Assembly (NCBI RefSeq): GCF_011045115.1
Contig: NZ_JAAKZG010000010.1
Span: forward strand, 124,001 to 188,000
Direction of reading: 5' to 3'
Length of the DNA: 64,000 bases
DNA from: Mesorhizobium zhangyense
GTDB taxonomy: Bacteria; Pseudomonadota; Alphaproteobacteria; Rhizobiales; Rhizobiaceae
The position numbers were made by a program, and so were the translations under genes. The notes beneath the pieces are model-generated. The model was not told where the DNA came from and did not search any database. It saw only the letters and a list, made by a program, of their open reading frames with translations. Positions 7,453-16,239 of the stretch are shown here, piece by piece (position 1 is the stretch's first letter; each line of letters starts with the position of its first letter).

Positions 7453-8646
7453 TCATTCGGGGTAGGTTACTGCGCCGTTCGTGGTTGCGTCGCGGAAAAG
7501 GATGAATACTAAAGGGTTGCCGGGCTCGGACATGGCATCGCTGCGCTGCCCTGTCACTTCTCCGGCAATGCCGCTCGTGTATTCCGCCACCACCTCGCCG
7601 AAGCTGTTGCGCTGAATGGCCACCTTCTGTCCGGGCTCGACCTTATCGTTGAGCTTGACCAGATGCTCGACGACCCCGCCCTCGGTTGCTAGAATCGGGA
7701 ACGAACTATTGCCGACAAAGACACTCACGTCTTTGCCTGTGCGTCCCATCGACCCGGTGACGATGCCGTGATGCTTGAGCACGTTCATCGTGCCTTCCAC
7801 GAAGAGCGCGATCATCTCGAGATCCAGGTGACGGGCCGCCCCGATCTCCGGGCAAAAGGACGGGATGCCCGCGGCGATAAATGCGTTGTGGAGGACACTG
7901 GGATATGTAGGATTATCGAAGATCTGGCCGACGGGGTAGAGCTCCACCATCGCCTTGATCTCGGGCACGTCCATCTCGGCAATATTGAATGCGGTGACCT
8001 CGAACCCGGTCGTTCCGGTATGGAAGTCGACCGCGAAGTCGGCGTTCGGCCGCAGCAGCCGGTTGAACAGCAGCCCGGCGTGGCGGCTGGTCGCGGTGAC
8101 GTCGTTCTCATTGCCGGGCCACACGCGATTCATATCGACCAGATCGATGCCCCTACCCGAGTTGGGCCATCTGCGCTGCATGCTTTCGAGGGCCGGACGC
8201 GACACGTCCGTGACCGCCATCACCGTGCCCGACATCTCAGCCGGATCGAGCTGGTTCATCACGGTCTGGACCGTATGAATGGAACTCATCTCGTCGCCAT
8301 GGACACCGCTGGTCAGGACGCCGCGCTTGCCCGGCTTTGCTCCCTTGGCGACCGTCACGGACACATACCAATGCTGCCCGGTCGGCGTCTCAACGCCCTG
8401 AAAATACAAAAGGTGCTTCTTGCCGGGTTGCAGGTCGTTGACGTCGAGCGCGCTGATGACCTTTTTGCCATCGATAACATCGCCGGTATAGGTCGTTCCG
8501 GATGCGGGGGAGGCTGAGGATGCCACCGGCTCCTGGGCAGTCGCCTCCTTCGAACCGGCTGCTAGGGCAACCGAAGCGCCGACCGTGGCGAGGGATGCAA
8601 TCATAAAGTCTCGGCGGGCGAGACCTCCCTTTCGTTCCTCAGGCAT
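7453..8646 (-). CDS. Tat-exported succinylglutamate desuccinylase/aspartoacylase-family hydrolase
   Basis: 397 residues. A twin-arginine signal (LARRDFMIASLATVGASVAL) is followed by a zinc carboxypeptidase-like fold of the AstE/AspA family: HGDE (GVHGDEMSS) supplies two zinc ligands and DFHTG the third; a catalytic Glu is likely in CPEIGA. These enzymes cleave N-acyl amino acids or related amides. Export by Tat implies a metal-loaded periplasmic enzyme. A 65-bp element 75-140 bases upstream recurs before the AbgT/M20 operon (see 19136-19200), which hints that both respond to the same signal. Confidence 0.85.
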   Translation of the reverse strand: MPEERKGGLARRDFMIASLATVGASVALAAGSKEATAQEPVASSASPASGTTYTGDVIDGKKVISALDVNDLQPGKKHLLYFQGVETPTGQHWYVSVTVAKGAKPGKRGVLTSGVHGDEMSSIHTVQTVMNQLDPAEMSGTVMAVTDVSRPALESMQRRWPNSGRGIDLVDMNRVWPGNENDVTATSRHAGLLFNRLLRPNADFAVDFHTGTTGFEVTAFNIAEMDVPEIKAMVELYPVGQIFDNPTYPSVLHNAFIAAGIPSFCPEIGAARHLDLEMIALFVEGTMNVLKHHGIVTGSMGRTGKDVSVFVGNSSFPILATEGGVVEHLVKLNDKVEPGQKVAIQRNSFGEVVAEYTSGIAGEVTGQRSDAMSEPGNPLVFILFRDATTNGAVTYPE

Positions 8647-8720
8647 GACAGACGGTTCTCCACGTAGCCTGGGTAACCACGGGTGTCGAAACCCACGCAG
8701 AAGATCACATTGGCGGTCAA

Positions 8721-8785
8721 CTTAACCCTCTGTTCGGAAGAGTCATGAGCACAGAATCCAAAACATGGGCAGTCTGTCCCGAACT
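8721..8785 (-). repeat. dispersed 65-bp element, copy A
   Basis: Matches 19136-19200 without gaps at about 52 of 65 positions. The identical core is 23 bases long (8740-8762, containing TCATGAGCACAGAATCC), and a second fully shared block is TCTGTCCCGAA. It lies 75-140 bases 5' of the hydrolase start at 8646, in the same orientation relative to the gene as copy B relative to its own operon. It may be a shared promoter/operator or a relic of a mobile element. Confidence 0.6.
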
Positions 8786-8863
8786 TGCAGCGCGCGCCGC
8801 CATTTCCTTGACAAGGGGCACTTGACGACTTGATGTCACACAAAGCGCCTCATGGAGGATATC

Positions 8864-9172
8864 ATGCGTCGTCCCATTTTCGCTTGCCTGGGTGTCGTCC
8901 TCACCCTTGCCATCCTGCCCATGGCGTTGCCGACCACGGCGCAAGCCCTCACCATCAACCTGAGCATCGGCACCAGCCTAAACAATGGCCGGGCAATAAC
9001 CTGCCGGGGTGGCGAGAGAATCCTGCGCAATCGTGGTTTCCGGGACATCCGGCGCGTCGATTGCCGCGGCCGGTTCCTCGTCTATCGGGCCTGGCGCGGC
9101 GGCAACCGGTTCGAAATCGCGGTGAGCGCCCACAATGGCCGTGTCATTGATGTGCGCCGCATCAGAAGATGA
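8864..9172 (+). CDS. small exported basic protein of unknown function
   Basis: 102 residues with a clear signal peptide (MRRPIFACLGVVLTLAILPM then ALPTTAQA|L) and a mature part of about 70 residues containing two cysteines (AITCRGG, VDCRGR) and many arginines: ILRNRGFRDIRRVDCRGRF then EIAVSAHNGRVIDVRRIRR. The layout resembles the PepSY-like small periplasmic proteins common in rhizobia. Start at 8864 is set by GGAGGA 7 bases upstream; an in-frame ATG at 8852 lies before that box. Single gene, divergent from the hydrolase. Confidence 0.7.
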   Translation: MRRPIFACLGVVLTLAILPMALPTTAQALTINLSIGTSLNNGRAITCRGGERILRNRGFRDIRRVDCRGRFLVYRAWRGGNRFEIAVSAHNGRVIDVRRIRR

Positions 9173-9275
9173 GGTCCTTGGGGTAATCCTGACTCCGTGC
9201 CCGTCCCGTCGTGTGCAGTGCAAGGCGACGGCTCTTGGCTGCGCGCCATCTGCGCCTGCTGCCCGGTAACCAAGG

Positions 9276-10134
9276 ATGCTCGGAGTTATGGGATTGCGTG
9301 CAATCTTGGCGAGGGTCGCGAATTCGTTCCTTACTATCGGCGTGCTGGTCGGGGCGCTGGCCTTCGCCGCTTCTCTGACCCCAAGCCTGATACCGCGATC
9401 CTATCTCATCCAGGGCGTGCTCTCCGGGATCTCAGCGGCTCTCGGATATGGCACGGGCGTTCTTGCCTATTGGCTGTGGACCTATCTTGAGTTGCCGCAG
9501 AGAGGTATATGCCTACTGGTCATCGCTGCCGCGCGACAGCCGTCCAAAGCTCTATCTGCATGGCCCCAGCCTCGGCGCCATGAATTCCGAACTTTCGGCG
9601 AGCCTCTACGACATTATCGCCAATCCGTTTCAGGGCGCGCTTTGGAGCGGGCCTCCCTTTCCGAGCCGCACCTGGCGATCCGTTACCGATGATCGAAATG
9701 CCGGATCGCCCCAACGGCTCCCCCGTTTCCGGGACGCTTCGATCTTCCGCTTCACCAATCAGAATAACGTCCTCGAAATACCCGCTGCCTCATGGGGTCC
9801 GATCCGCATCGTGTACCTGCAATACGCCAGCGATCCGATTACGTTCTTCGGTGCCGCCACGCTCTACCGGGAACCTGACTGGATGAAAGGGCCGCGCGGT
9901 CCAGATGTATCAGAGCAGGTTCGCTGGTATCCACTTATCACGATGCTGCAGCTTACAGTAGACATGGCGATCGCAACGACCTCTCCCATTGGGTACGGCC
10001 ATGTCTTTGCTCCGCAGCACTATATCGATGCGTGGCTAGCAGTAACCGAGCCGCCGAACATTACAGCTGAGGACGTTGCCCGACTGAAGACCTTTTTCTT
10101 TAATCGTGGTGCGACACCGGCAATCAGCGGATAG
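9276..10134 (+). pseudogene. alpha/beta-hydrolase (Abhydrolase_9 family) with internal deletion and frameshift
   Basis: The first part (9276 to about 9502) matches the membrane N-terminus of the family: SLTPSLIPRSYLIQGVLSGI then ALGYGTGVLAYWLWTYLELP. The second part, in another frame from about 9503 to 10134, matches the catalytic C-terminus: KLYLHGPSLGAMNSELSASL with the nucleophile Ser, then YLQYASDPITFF and IGYGHVFAPQHYIDAW. Intact relatives have over 500 residues; here the middle part (the rest of the membrane region and the front of the hydrolase domain) is gone and the joint is out of frame. The gene is almost certainly dead. Confidence 0.75.
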
Positions 10135-10500
10135 ATGCAAACCTGCCGCGAAGCAGCGAAACTAGGGAGAGAATGCGATGAAGTTTCCCATCATTGTAAC
10201 TGAACGGTAGGAGTGTCGACCCAGAATTCCCTTGGACCTCGCCTTCGATGCTGGTGGCGCCGTAATGGGCGATGGTGGTTGCAATACATTGAACGGCTGC
10301 GTCGACGTTGATGACTTGCGAAGGAGCGAAGTTCACCCAAGAGGCGCTCTTACATCCTGCACGCTCGCAGACAACGTTTTATGCGGTTCAGCATGGAGAA
10401 CTGAGCGTCGATGCGGCAGATACGATTATGGCCCGCCTGAGAGGACAAAAGGGGGTCGACTTAATTCGCTCCCTTTTTCTGCCAATCGGACCCGGACCCT
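10135..10500. other. gene-poor stretch of about 365 bases
   Basis: Between the broken hydrolase and the convergent AraC gene. A minus-strand frame of about 80 residues (10124-10375) has some protein-like character but no start with a ribosome site and no recognisable motif. Nothing firm seen. Confidence 0.4.
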
Positions 10501-11571
10501 TCAAGCGGCAAGCACACGCAGCACTTGACCAAGTGTCTGCGGGGTTTCAGATCGATCCAAACAATCTTGAACGACGTCAAAGCCGTCGCTTGCCCATCCG
10601 ATATCCCTCGCTTCTTTCGGCGAAATACCAAATTCGTGCCTGAACGTTCGACTGAACGCCGACGCATCGACGAATCCCCACTGCCCGGCTATCCGGAATA
10701 TAGATCGACCGTCCATACTGTCGGCCAGTGCGGCGCGTATTCGCAGCAACCTTTGCCTTCGAATATACGAAGCAACGCCGCCCAGAGGCTCAAACAGCCT
10801 GTAGAGACGGGAGCGCGACACGCCAAGGTCAGCACACAGTATTTCTGAAGTAAGATTGGGGTTTGCCAGTTTAACATCTATCAATCGACGCGCGCGTCCC
10901 ATCAGTGTTGCATCAATCGGACCCTGAGCCTCGGCCAACCGATCTCGTGATGGGGCAAGGCATACAGCTACAAGGCTGCGGGTGGCCTCAACAACATGAG
11001 GGACTTCCTCGGCCTGCAATTGCGGTAGTGAGCGGTCCAAGAGAAAAAGGTAATCCGCAAGCAATCTCCCCAAGCCTCCATCCAATTGAACGTCCAACAT
11101 CCGATCGAGCATGACAGTCGAGGTAAATAGATCATGAGGGAAGAAAAGCATAAGCATGCCGTCATCGTTGACTTCGGTTTCCAACGAAGTTGCTAGACAG
11201 TGCAATTCTGGCATCGCCTTGGCGCCGAGACGCTGACCGTCTGGCTCCAAAGAATTAAACGGCAAGTTTATATACCAATGATCAAGAACGCGTTTACTCA
11301 GATGCCTCCGGCGGTGGGTATATCCTTTGCCGGGAAGCTTAGTTCGTGTGAATACCATTCTGCCCAAGTCCCACACCATTTGAATCGCCGGGAAGCGTTC
11401 TGGTTCACCGCTAACAGACGATATGTCCATCACTCCTTGATATGAAGAACGGAAAGCATCGAATTGATTGTGATCCGGAAATACAAGCGTTGTAAAATAT
11501 ACCGCGTGCCTAAGTTGCAGATTTTCTATTACATGTTCATTGTACGACCGCAATGCAGATTCCTGATACAT
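10501..11571 (-). CDS. AraC-family transcriptional regulator
   Basis: 356 residues. The C-terminal 100 residues form the double helix-turn-helix of AraC proteins: LTSEILCADLGVSRSRLYRL for the first and RIAGQWGFVDASAFSRTFRH EFGISPKEAR for the second. The N-terminal 200 residues resemble the AraC-binding-like domain (PF14525) found in regulators of the NphR/FeaR type, so it probably senses a small effector. It stands alone with a 770-bp gene-free region upstream; its target is not evident. Confidence 0.85.
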   Translation of the reverse strand: MYQESALRSYNEHVIENLQLRHAVYFTTLVFPDHNQFDAFRSSYQGVMDISSVSGEPERFPAIQMVWDLGRMVFTRTKLPGKGYTHRRRHLSKRVLDHWYINLPFNSLEPDGQRLGAKAMPELHCLATSLETEVNDDGMLMLFFPHDLFTSTVMLDRMLDVQLDGGLGRLLADYLFLLDRSLPQLQAEEVPHVVEATRSLVAVCLAPSRDRLAEAQGPIDATLMGRARRLIDVKLANPNLTSEILCADLGVSRSRLYRLFEPLGGVASYIRRQRLLRIRAALADSMDGRSIFRIAGQWGFVDASAFSRTFRHEFGISPKEARDIGWASDGFDVVQDCLDRSETPQTLGQVLRVLAA

Positions 11572-12342
11572 TAGGAACGCTCCATATCAAATAATCGACT
11601 TAATTTATTCTAATTCCTAATATCTAGGAATTTGAAAGTTATTTTATCCCAGGTCACCAAGATGTAAACCGCACAGTAAAAAATTGACATTCCGCGGGCT
11701 AATCTGAAAATTTCCGGGATTCCTCGCGATTGCGAGTACATTTGTCTTCCGTGGCGCTTTAAATGCCGTTTGTGCCATCAAAGTTATGTGTTGCTTCACG
11801 AGAAGGGTGCTACTTGGCGGAGAGCATCACATGATCGGAACCGGATCAGAAATTGGTGGGTTCGGCTCCCTTGCATCCAAGCACTTTCCAGAGAACACTC
11901 GCTGAGCGTCAACAGCTTCAAGTTGAATGGCATCAAAGACCTTCGGGAAAGCAACGCGCCGCGCGGTCACCTCAAGGTGGTGCGGCTGACTAAATTGCCA
12001 TGTTCATCCTAGCTGTGCTGGCGCCATCCCGGTTTAGGCCAGCGATCGAATAACACCCCGAACGCAATAGGAAATTTGGTTCGTTAGGCGCTTGTGCGTG
12101 CACAAATGTCGACGCGCGACCTCCAAGAAATCAATGCCAATTTCTAAGCTAGGAGTTCCTGCGGGCTCTGAATCGCTGGGTCCAGCGGAGCGTCCTATTC
12201 GAACGAAATGACGAGCCGCCGGGTCAAAAAAGAGACATAGAGCACACCGGTAGGACTCCGAGCTGATTTCTTCAGGCGCTTGAAGCCCTAAAATAGGGGA
12301 CACCCTTGCGCAGCCTGGCGGCTGCCCTCCGCAGGAGCCTAC
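11572..12342. other. long divergent intergenic region, no convincing gene
   Basis: About 770 bases between the AraC gene and the DUF1269 gene. The part next to the AraC gene is distinctly A/T-rich, consistent with a promoter. Frames at 11770-12012 (+) and 12034-12420 (-) lack ribosome sites and family motifs; the second overlaps the next gene. No hairpin with a T run was seen. Confidence 0.45.
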
Positions 12343-12858
12343 ATGTCGACCCTTATCGCAATTGTTTACCCCACCGAAGCGAAGGCAGAAGAAGTCCGTC
12401 AGACTTTGCTCGGATTGCAAAGGGAATATGTGATCAGGCTTGGCGACGCGGTCATCGCCACCAAGGCTGAGGCGGGAAAAGTCAAGCTGAACCAGCTTCT
12501 GAATACCACCGCCACCGGCGCGGTTTCCGGTAGCTTCTGGGGATTGCTCATCGGGGTGCTGTTTCTCAATCCGCTTGTAGGCGTGGCGGTGGGCGCGACT
12601 TCGGGTGCGCTCGGAGGCGCGTTGACCGATGTCGGCATAAATGATGCATTCATGAAAGAGTTGTCCGCAAGCATTGAACCGGGGAATGCCGCGCTCTTCC
12701 TGCTAATTCAGGAGATGACTGCGGACAAAGTTCTAAAGCAGATCCAGGGTTTCGGCGGCATTGTCCTCAAGACCTCACTCGACGAAACCAAGGAGCAGGT
12801 CCTGCGCGACGCGCTCCAGGGCCATTCCGGAGAAGCCGGTTCGGCGCTGCCAGCGTAG
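12343..12858 (+). CDS. DUF1269 membrane protein
   Basis: 171 residues. The N-terminus STLIAIVYPTEAKAEEVRQT and a central hydrophobic Gly-rich segment (GSFWGLLIGVLFLNPLVGVA then VGATSGALGGALTDVGI) are typical of DUF1269 proteins, ending with LDETKEQVLRDAL. Two helices in the middle likely form a membrane hairpin. Relatives are often found next to stress or transport genes; no biochemical function is known. It is followed after 41 bases by another small membrane protein. Confidence 0.8.
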   Translation: MSTLIAIVYPTEAKAEEVRQTLLGLQREYVIRLGDAVIATKAEAGKVKLNQLLNTTATGAVSGSFWGLLIGVLFLNPLVGVAVGATSGALGGALTDVGINDAFMKELSASIEPGNAALFLLIQEMTADKVLKQIQGFGGIVLKTSLDETKEQVLRDALQGHSGEAGSALPA

Positions 12859-12899
12859 ACCGGCATCAACGCTCCCGCTCGTCCAGGAGAAAGTGACCA

Positions 12900-13238
12900 T
12901 TGTCCTCGACTGCAACCGTCATAGCCATTGCCATCGAGATGCTTTGCGGCGTGGCCGGGGCACTCGCCGTGGGGTGGTGGTGGCCCCGCCTTGGACTTGC
13001 CAAGATCACAACCGCTCTAATCGGCATGGTAGGAGGCTTTGCCCTGACCTTTGTCGCGGCGCAATTTCCCGGCATCGGCTACCTGGTTGGGCATGTTGAA
13101 AACGCTGCCGATTCGACGATGCGCGGGGTCGGCGGGCTAACTCCCGCTGTCCTGATCGGGGCCGGCGTGTCGGGCCTGCTCGGCGGCGGCATCTTGATGG
13201 CTGTTCTGGGCCTGATCCGGAGCCGCTTGAACGGTTAA
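12900..13238 (+). CDS. small integral membrane protein of unknown function
   Basis: 112 residues, three predicted helices (IAIAIEMLCGVAGALAVGWW, ITTALIGMVGGFALTFVAAQ, and the final VLIGAGVSGLLGGGILMAVL). It begins with TTG at 12900, preceded by AGGAGA at a good distance; no ATG is available. Probably an operon partner of the DUF1269 gene. Its 3' end nearly meets the convergent permease gene (12 bases apart). Confidence 0.6.
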   Translation: MSSTATVIAIAIEMLCGVAGALAVGWWWPRLGLAKITTALIGMVGGFALTFVAAQFPGIGYLVGHVENAADSTMRGVGGLTPAVLIGAGVSGLLGGGILMAVLGLIRSRLNG

Positions 13239-13250
13239 TTTCGCAGCGGG

Positions 13251-14312
13251 TTATTCCCGTTCATTCCATAAAACGCTCTCGACGTCTTCCACCTCATCGT
13301 CAGGCGCCCCCAACAATTGGGCAACCCATTTCGTTGCGGGGGCCTGGGCGCAGAAGGTCAGCAGGGTTATCGCGATTGGAACCCCGATGAAGGCGCCGAA
13401 CAGTCCCCAGAGGAACATCCACAGGAAGACGGAAAATAGCACCAGAAAGGGAGACAGCGCCAACGCATTTCCCGCCACGCGCGGCTCTACATAGCTGCCG
13501 ATCGCGAACTGAATGAGATTGAGACAGGCAAAGACAAACAGTGCAGAATACAGGGATTCGAACTGCGCCAACGCGTAGAAGGTCGGCAGTAGCGTTGCAA
13601 TGAACGGGCCGACGAAGGGAATGAAATTCAAAGTGAAGGCGATGACGCCCCACTCCGCGGCTAGCTGCAGGCCGAGCGCCAGGGCAAATACGTAGACCAA
13701 ACTGCCGGTTGCAACGCTCATGATCGCTCTGATCATCACATACCGGCGCAGCTTGGTCGCGGTGCGTTCGCCCCCGACGACCAGGACGCGCGCAGCGTCG
13801 CTGCTGATGATGCTGGGAATCTTGCGCGCCAGCGGGCCGACCTCGAGCAGGGCAAGTAGTACGTAGACCAGTACCACGATCCAGAACGAGATCATCGTAT
13901 TCAGCCGGGCCGACAGACCCTGAATTGCCGCCACGATCCAGCGCATGTTGAAGTGCTCGGCCCACAGGCCGGCAACGGCGATCCCGTGTGTCTCCAGCCA
14001 GGCCGTCGCCAGTTCGTAGAGTCCCTGAAGCCGCGGCGTCTCCGCGATGAGTGATCGGCCGATCCGACCGAACCCCCAAGCCACGACAGACGCGAACACA
14101 ATGAAGATCAGCAGCACCAGCAGCACAACAATAGCGAGCGCCAGAAGTTGCGGCAGGCGCGTCTGAAGCCGCTTTTGGAGTGGCCAGACTATCGCGATGA
14201 TGAATAGCGCGGCAGCAACGGGCGCAATGACCGCATCTGCAAAATGGAGCACAGCCAGCACGAGAACTGCGCAGATAATGCCCAACAGTACCGGAACCCA
14301 GCTGGCCTTCAT
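13251..14312 (-). CDS. AI-2E family transporter (PerM/YdgG-like permease)
   Basis: 353 residues with about eight membrane helices and the family's pattern: an N-terminal helix cluster, a central soluble stretch (residues 90-140), and the conserved late motif VIAFTLNFIPFVGPFIATLL followed by YVEPRVAGNALALSPFLVLF. Members include autoinducer-2 exporters and Na+/H+ antiporters, so the substrate is open. It starts 6 bases after the SLC13 gene and is the last gene of the abgT-M20-SLC13 operon. Confidence 0.85.
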   Translation of the reverse strand: MKASWVPVLLGIICAVLVLAVLHFADAVIAPVAAALFIIAIVWPLQKRLQTRLPQLLALAIVVLLVLLIFIVFASVVAWGFGRIGRSLIAETPRLQGLYELATAWLETHGIAVAGLWAEHFNMRWIVAAIQGLSARLNTMISFWIVVLVYVLLALLEVGPLARKIPSIISSDAARVLVVGGERTATKLRRYVMIRAIMSVATGSLVYVFALALGLQLAAEWGVIAFTLNFIPFVGPFIATLLPTFYALAQFESLYSALFVFACLNLIQFAIGSYVEPRVAGNALALSPFLVLFSVFLWMFLWGLFGAFIGVPIAITLLTFCAQAPATKWVAQLLGAPDDEVEDVESVLWNERE

Positions 14313-14318
14313 GGCAAT

Positions 14319-16154
14319 TCAGAATCTCCAGATCATCGGCACTATGAACACAGCCACGACAAAGAACCAGAACAGTAGCGGCAGACCGAGCTTCCAATAA
14401 TCCCCGAAAGCGTAACCGCCGGGACCCATGACCATCAAGTTGGTTGGGGTTGCAATGGGAGTAAGGAACGCCGCCGCCGCCGCAACCGCCGTGCTCATGA
14501 GAACCGGGCGGGGAGATATTCCCATGGTTGCCGCAGCTGCCACTCCGATCGGGATGACGATGAGAGCGGTCGCGGTATTGCTGATGAGCTGCCCCATTAT
14601 GGCAGTCAGTACAAACAGGCCGGCGAGTAGAGCTACGGGACCGGCGTCGCCGATGAGCGCGACAAGATGCTCGGCCATTAGTTTCGCGGCGCCCGTCTCG
14701 ATCATGGCGGTAGAGAGCGGCATCATTGCACCCACAAGGATCACCGTCGTCCAGTCAATGGCTCGATAGGATTGTTCGACGCTCATAATCCCTGACACGA
14801 CGATCGCTCCGGCGGCGATTAGGCCGGCGACCGCTGGCGGGGTGATGCCGGTGGCCAGGAGTACGACCATCGCGGCTAGAATGGCAACGGCCTGGCCGGC
14901 ACCTGGCCCCATAGGCACGGCCTGACGACGCACAAGTTCGGGCGAATTGACGACCAGGACATCCGGATCCTGGAGGCGGTGGTCGAGAGCTTTCCATGTT
15001 CCCTGCAGGAGCATCATGTCACCGGCCTGCAACACGATGCCTCCAGCATCTCGTGTTGCGTTGGTGGCGGCAACCTCCGCGCCGGCGCGCTGCACCGCAA
15101 GGACGATAAGGTCGCCGCTCTCAGTGACCATCCCAGGGAAAACGTTCTGGCCGATAAGGCCGGAGCGTGGCGGGATCACCACCTCTGCGAGGCCTGAGCT
15201 GCGATTGAACAGCGTGCCCTCTCCGTGACCGGACGCCGCCGCCTCGCTGAATGCGAGGTGTTTATCCGACGCGAAAGCGGCGGCCGACTCGGCGTCGCCC
15301 CGCAGCAGCAGATGATCCCCCTCGGCAATGACAGGCCTGCGCAGTGGGCTGGCCGTTTCACCCTCCTGAACGGCGACGAGGCGCAATTCGGGATAGGCTG
15401 CCAACTCGATCGCAGATGCGGGCACGCCGATGAAGGGCGAGCTTGCGCGCACGCGCATCTGGTACACGCCGCTGGCAAGGCCGTACTGCTCGACGAGCGT
15501 CTTCGCATGGCGGCTGAAATCCGCAGGCATGGTCGCGCCATTGCGTTCAGGCAAGAGCCGCTTTCCAAACAATATGATGATCGCCATAGTTCCCGCCAGC
15601 AGCGGTAAGCCAACAAGCGCGAATTCGAAGAAACCGAAGCCGCCCACCCCGGCGTCGCTGCCTGCATTCGAGACCAGGACGTTCACTGGCGAACCCGTCA
15701 GAGCGAGCTTCGAACCGGCATGCGCGGAAAAAACGAGCGGCAGGAGCAACTGTGCCGAGTTTCGCTTCAAGCGGACTGCGATGACGACCACAACTGGCAG
15801 GAGCGCGGCGACGGCACCATTGACGCTGATCAACGCTGTAAGGAGTGCGACCATGCTCATCGTCAGCATCAACAGGCGAGTGCGGCTCTCTTCGCCCGCG
15901 CCACGGATCAGAAGCTGACCAGCCCAAGCGGTGACGCCGGTCAGGTCGAGTCCCGCGCTGACAATGAAAAGAGAGGCTATGAAGATCACCGCGGGGTCAC
16001 CGAAGCCCCCGAGCGCCTGGTCAATCGTCAAGACGCCGGTTGCCCACAGCGCTGCAGCAGTTGACATCGCGACAACGACGACGGGCAGCTTGTTCCAGAC
16101 AAACAGGACGACGATGGCCGCGATGATGGTGGCAGTGTAGGCTATGGGGCTCAA
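14319..16154 (-). CDS. SLC13-family (DASS) anion permease with two TrkA-C domains
   Basis: About 611 residues. Two membrane halves flank a soluble middle with two RCK/TrkA-C modules (about residues 205-290 and 305-390; ending in ELRLVAVQEGE and MMLLQGTWKAL). Signature loops include ISVNGAVAALLPVVVV, LALTGSPVNVLVSNAG, QLISNTATALIVIPIGVAAA and TPIATPTNLMVMGPGG, the repeated SNT and TPTN substrate motifs. Imports sulfate, di- or tricarboxylate-type anions. TTG at 16154 is preferred because GGGAGG lies 9 bases ahead; an earlier TTG at 16190 lacks this. Third gene of a four-gene operon. Confidence 0.85.
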   Translation of the reverse strand: MSPIAYTATIIAAIVVLFVWNKLPVVVVAMSTAAALWATGVLTIDQALGGFGDPAVIFIASLFIVSAGLDLTGVTAWAGQLLIRGAGEESRTRLLMLTMSMVALLTALISVNGAVAALLPVVVVIAVRLKRNSAQLLLPLVFSAHAGSKLALTGSPVNVLVSNAGSDAGVGGFGFFEFALVGLPLLAGTMAIIILFGKRLLPERNGATMPADFSRHAKTLVEQYGLASGVYQMRVRASSPFIGVPASAIELAAYPELRLVAVQEGETASPLRRPVIAEGDHLLLRGDAESAAAFASDKHLAFSEAAASGHGEGTLFNRSSGLAEVVIPPRSGLIGQNVFPGMVTESGDLIVLAVQRAGAEVAATNATRDAGGIVLQAGDMMLLQGTWKALDHRLQDPDVLVVNSPELVRRQAVPMGPGAGQAVAILAAMVVLLATGITPPAVAGLIAAGAIVVSGIMSVEQSYRAIDWTTVILVGAMMPLSTAMIETGAAKLMAEHLVALIGDAGPVALLAGLFVLTAIMGQLISNTATALIVIPIGVAAAATMGISPRPVLMSTAVAAAAAFLTPIATPTNLMVMGPGGYAFGDYWKLGLPLLFWFFVVAVFIVPMIWRF

Positions 16155-16239
16155 TCGCTTGTTCCTCCCTGGCTCTCCTCGAGCCGCCAAAAATTAGCAC
16201 CGCCATCGGCCCAACTGCCGCCGAGCCGCGACGTGACTG

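Noticed and set aside
11770-12012. 80-codon plus-strand frame in the AraC-DUF1269 gap
   Set aside because: No ribosome site, no recognisable motif, composition unlike the genes around it.
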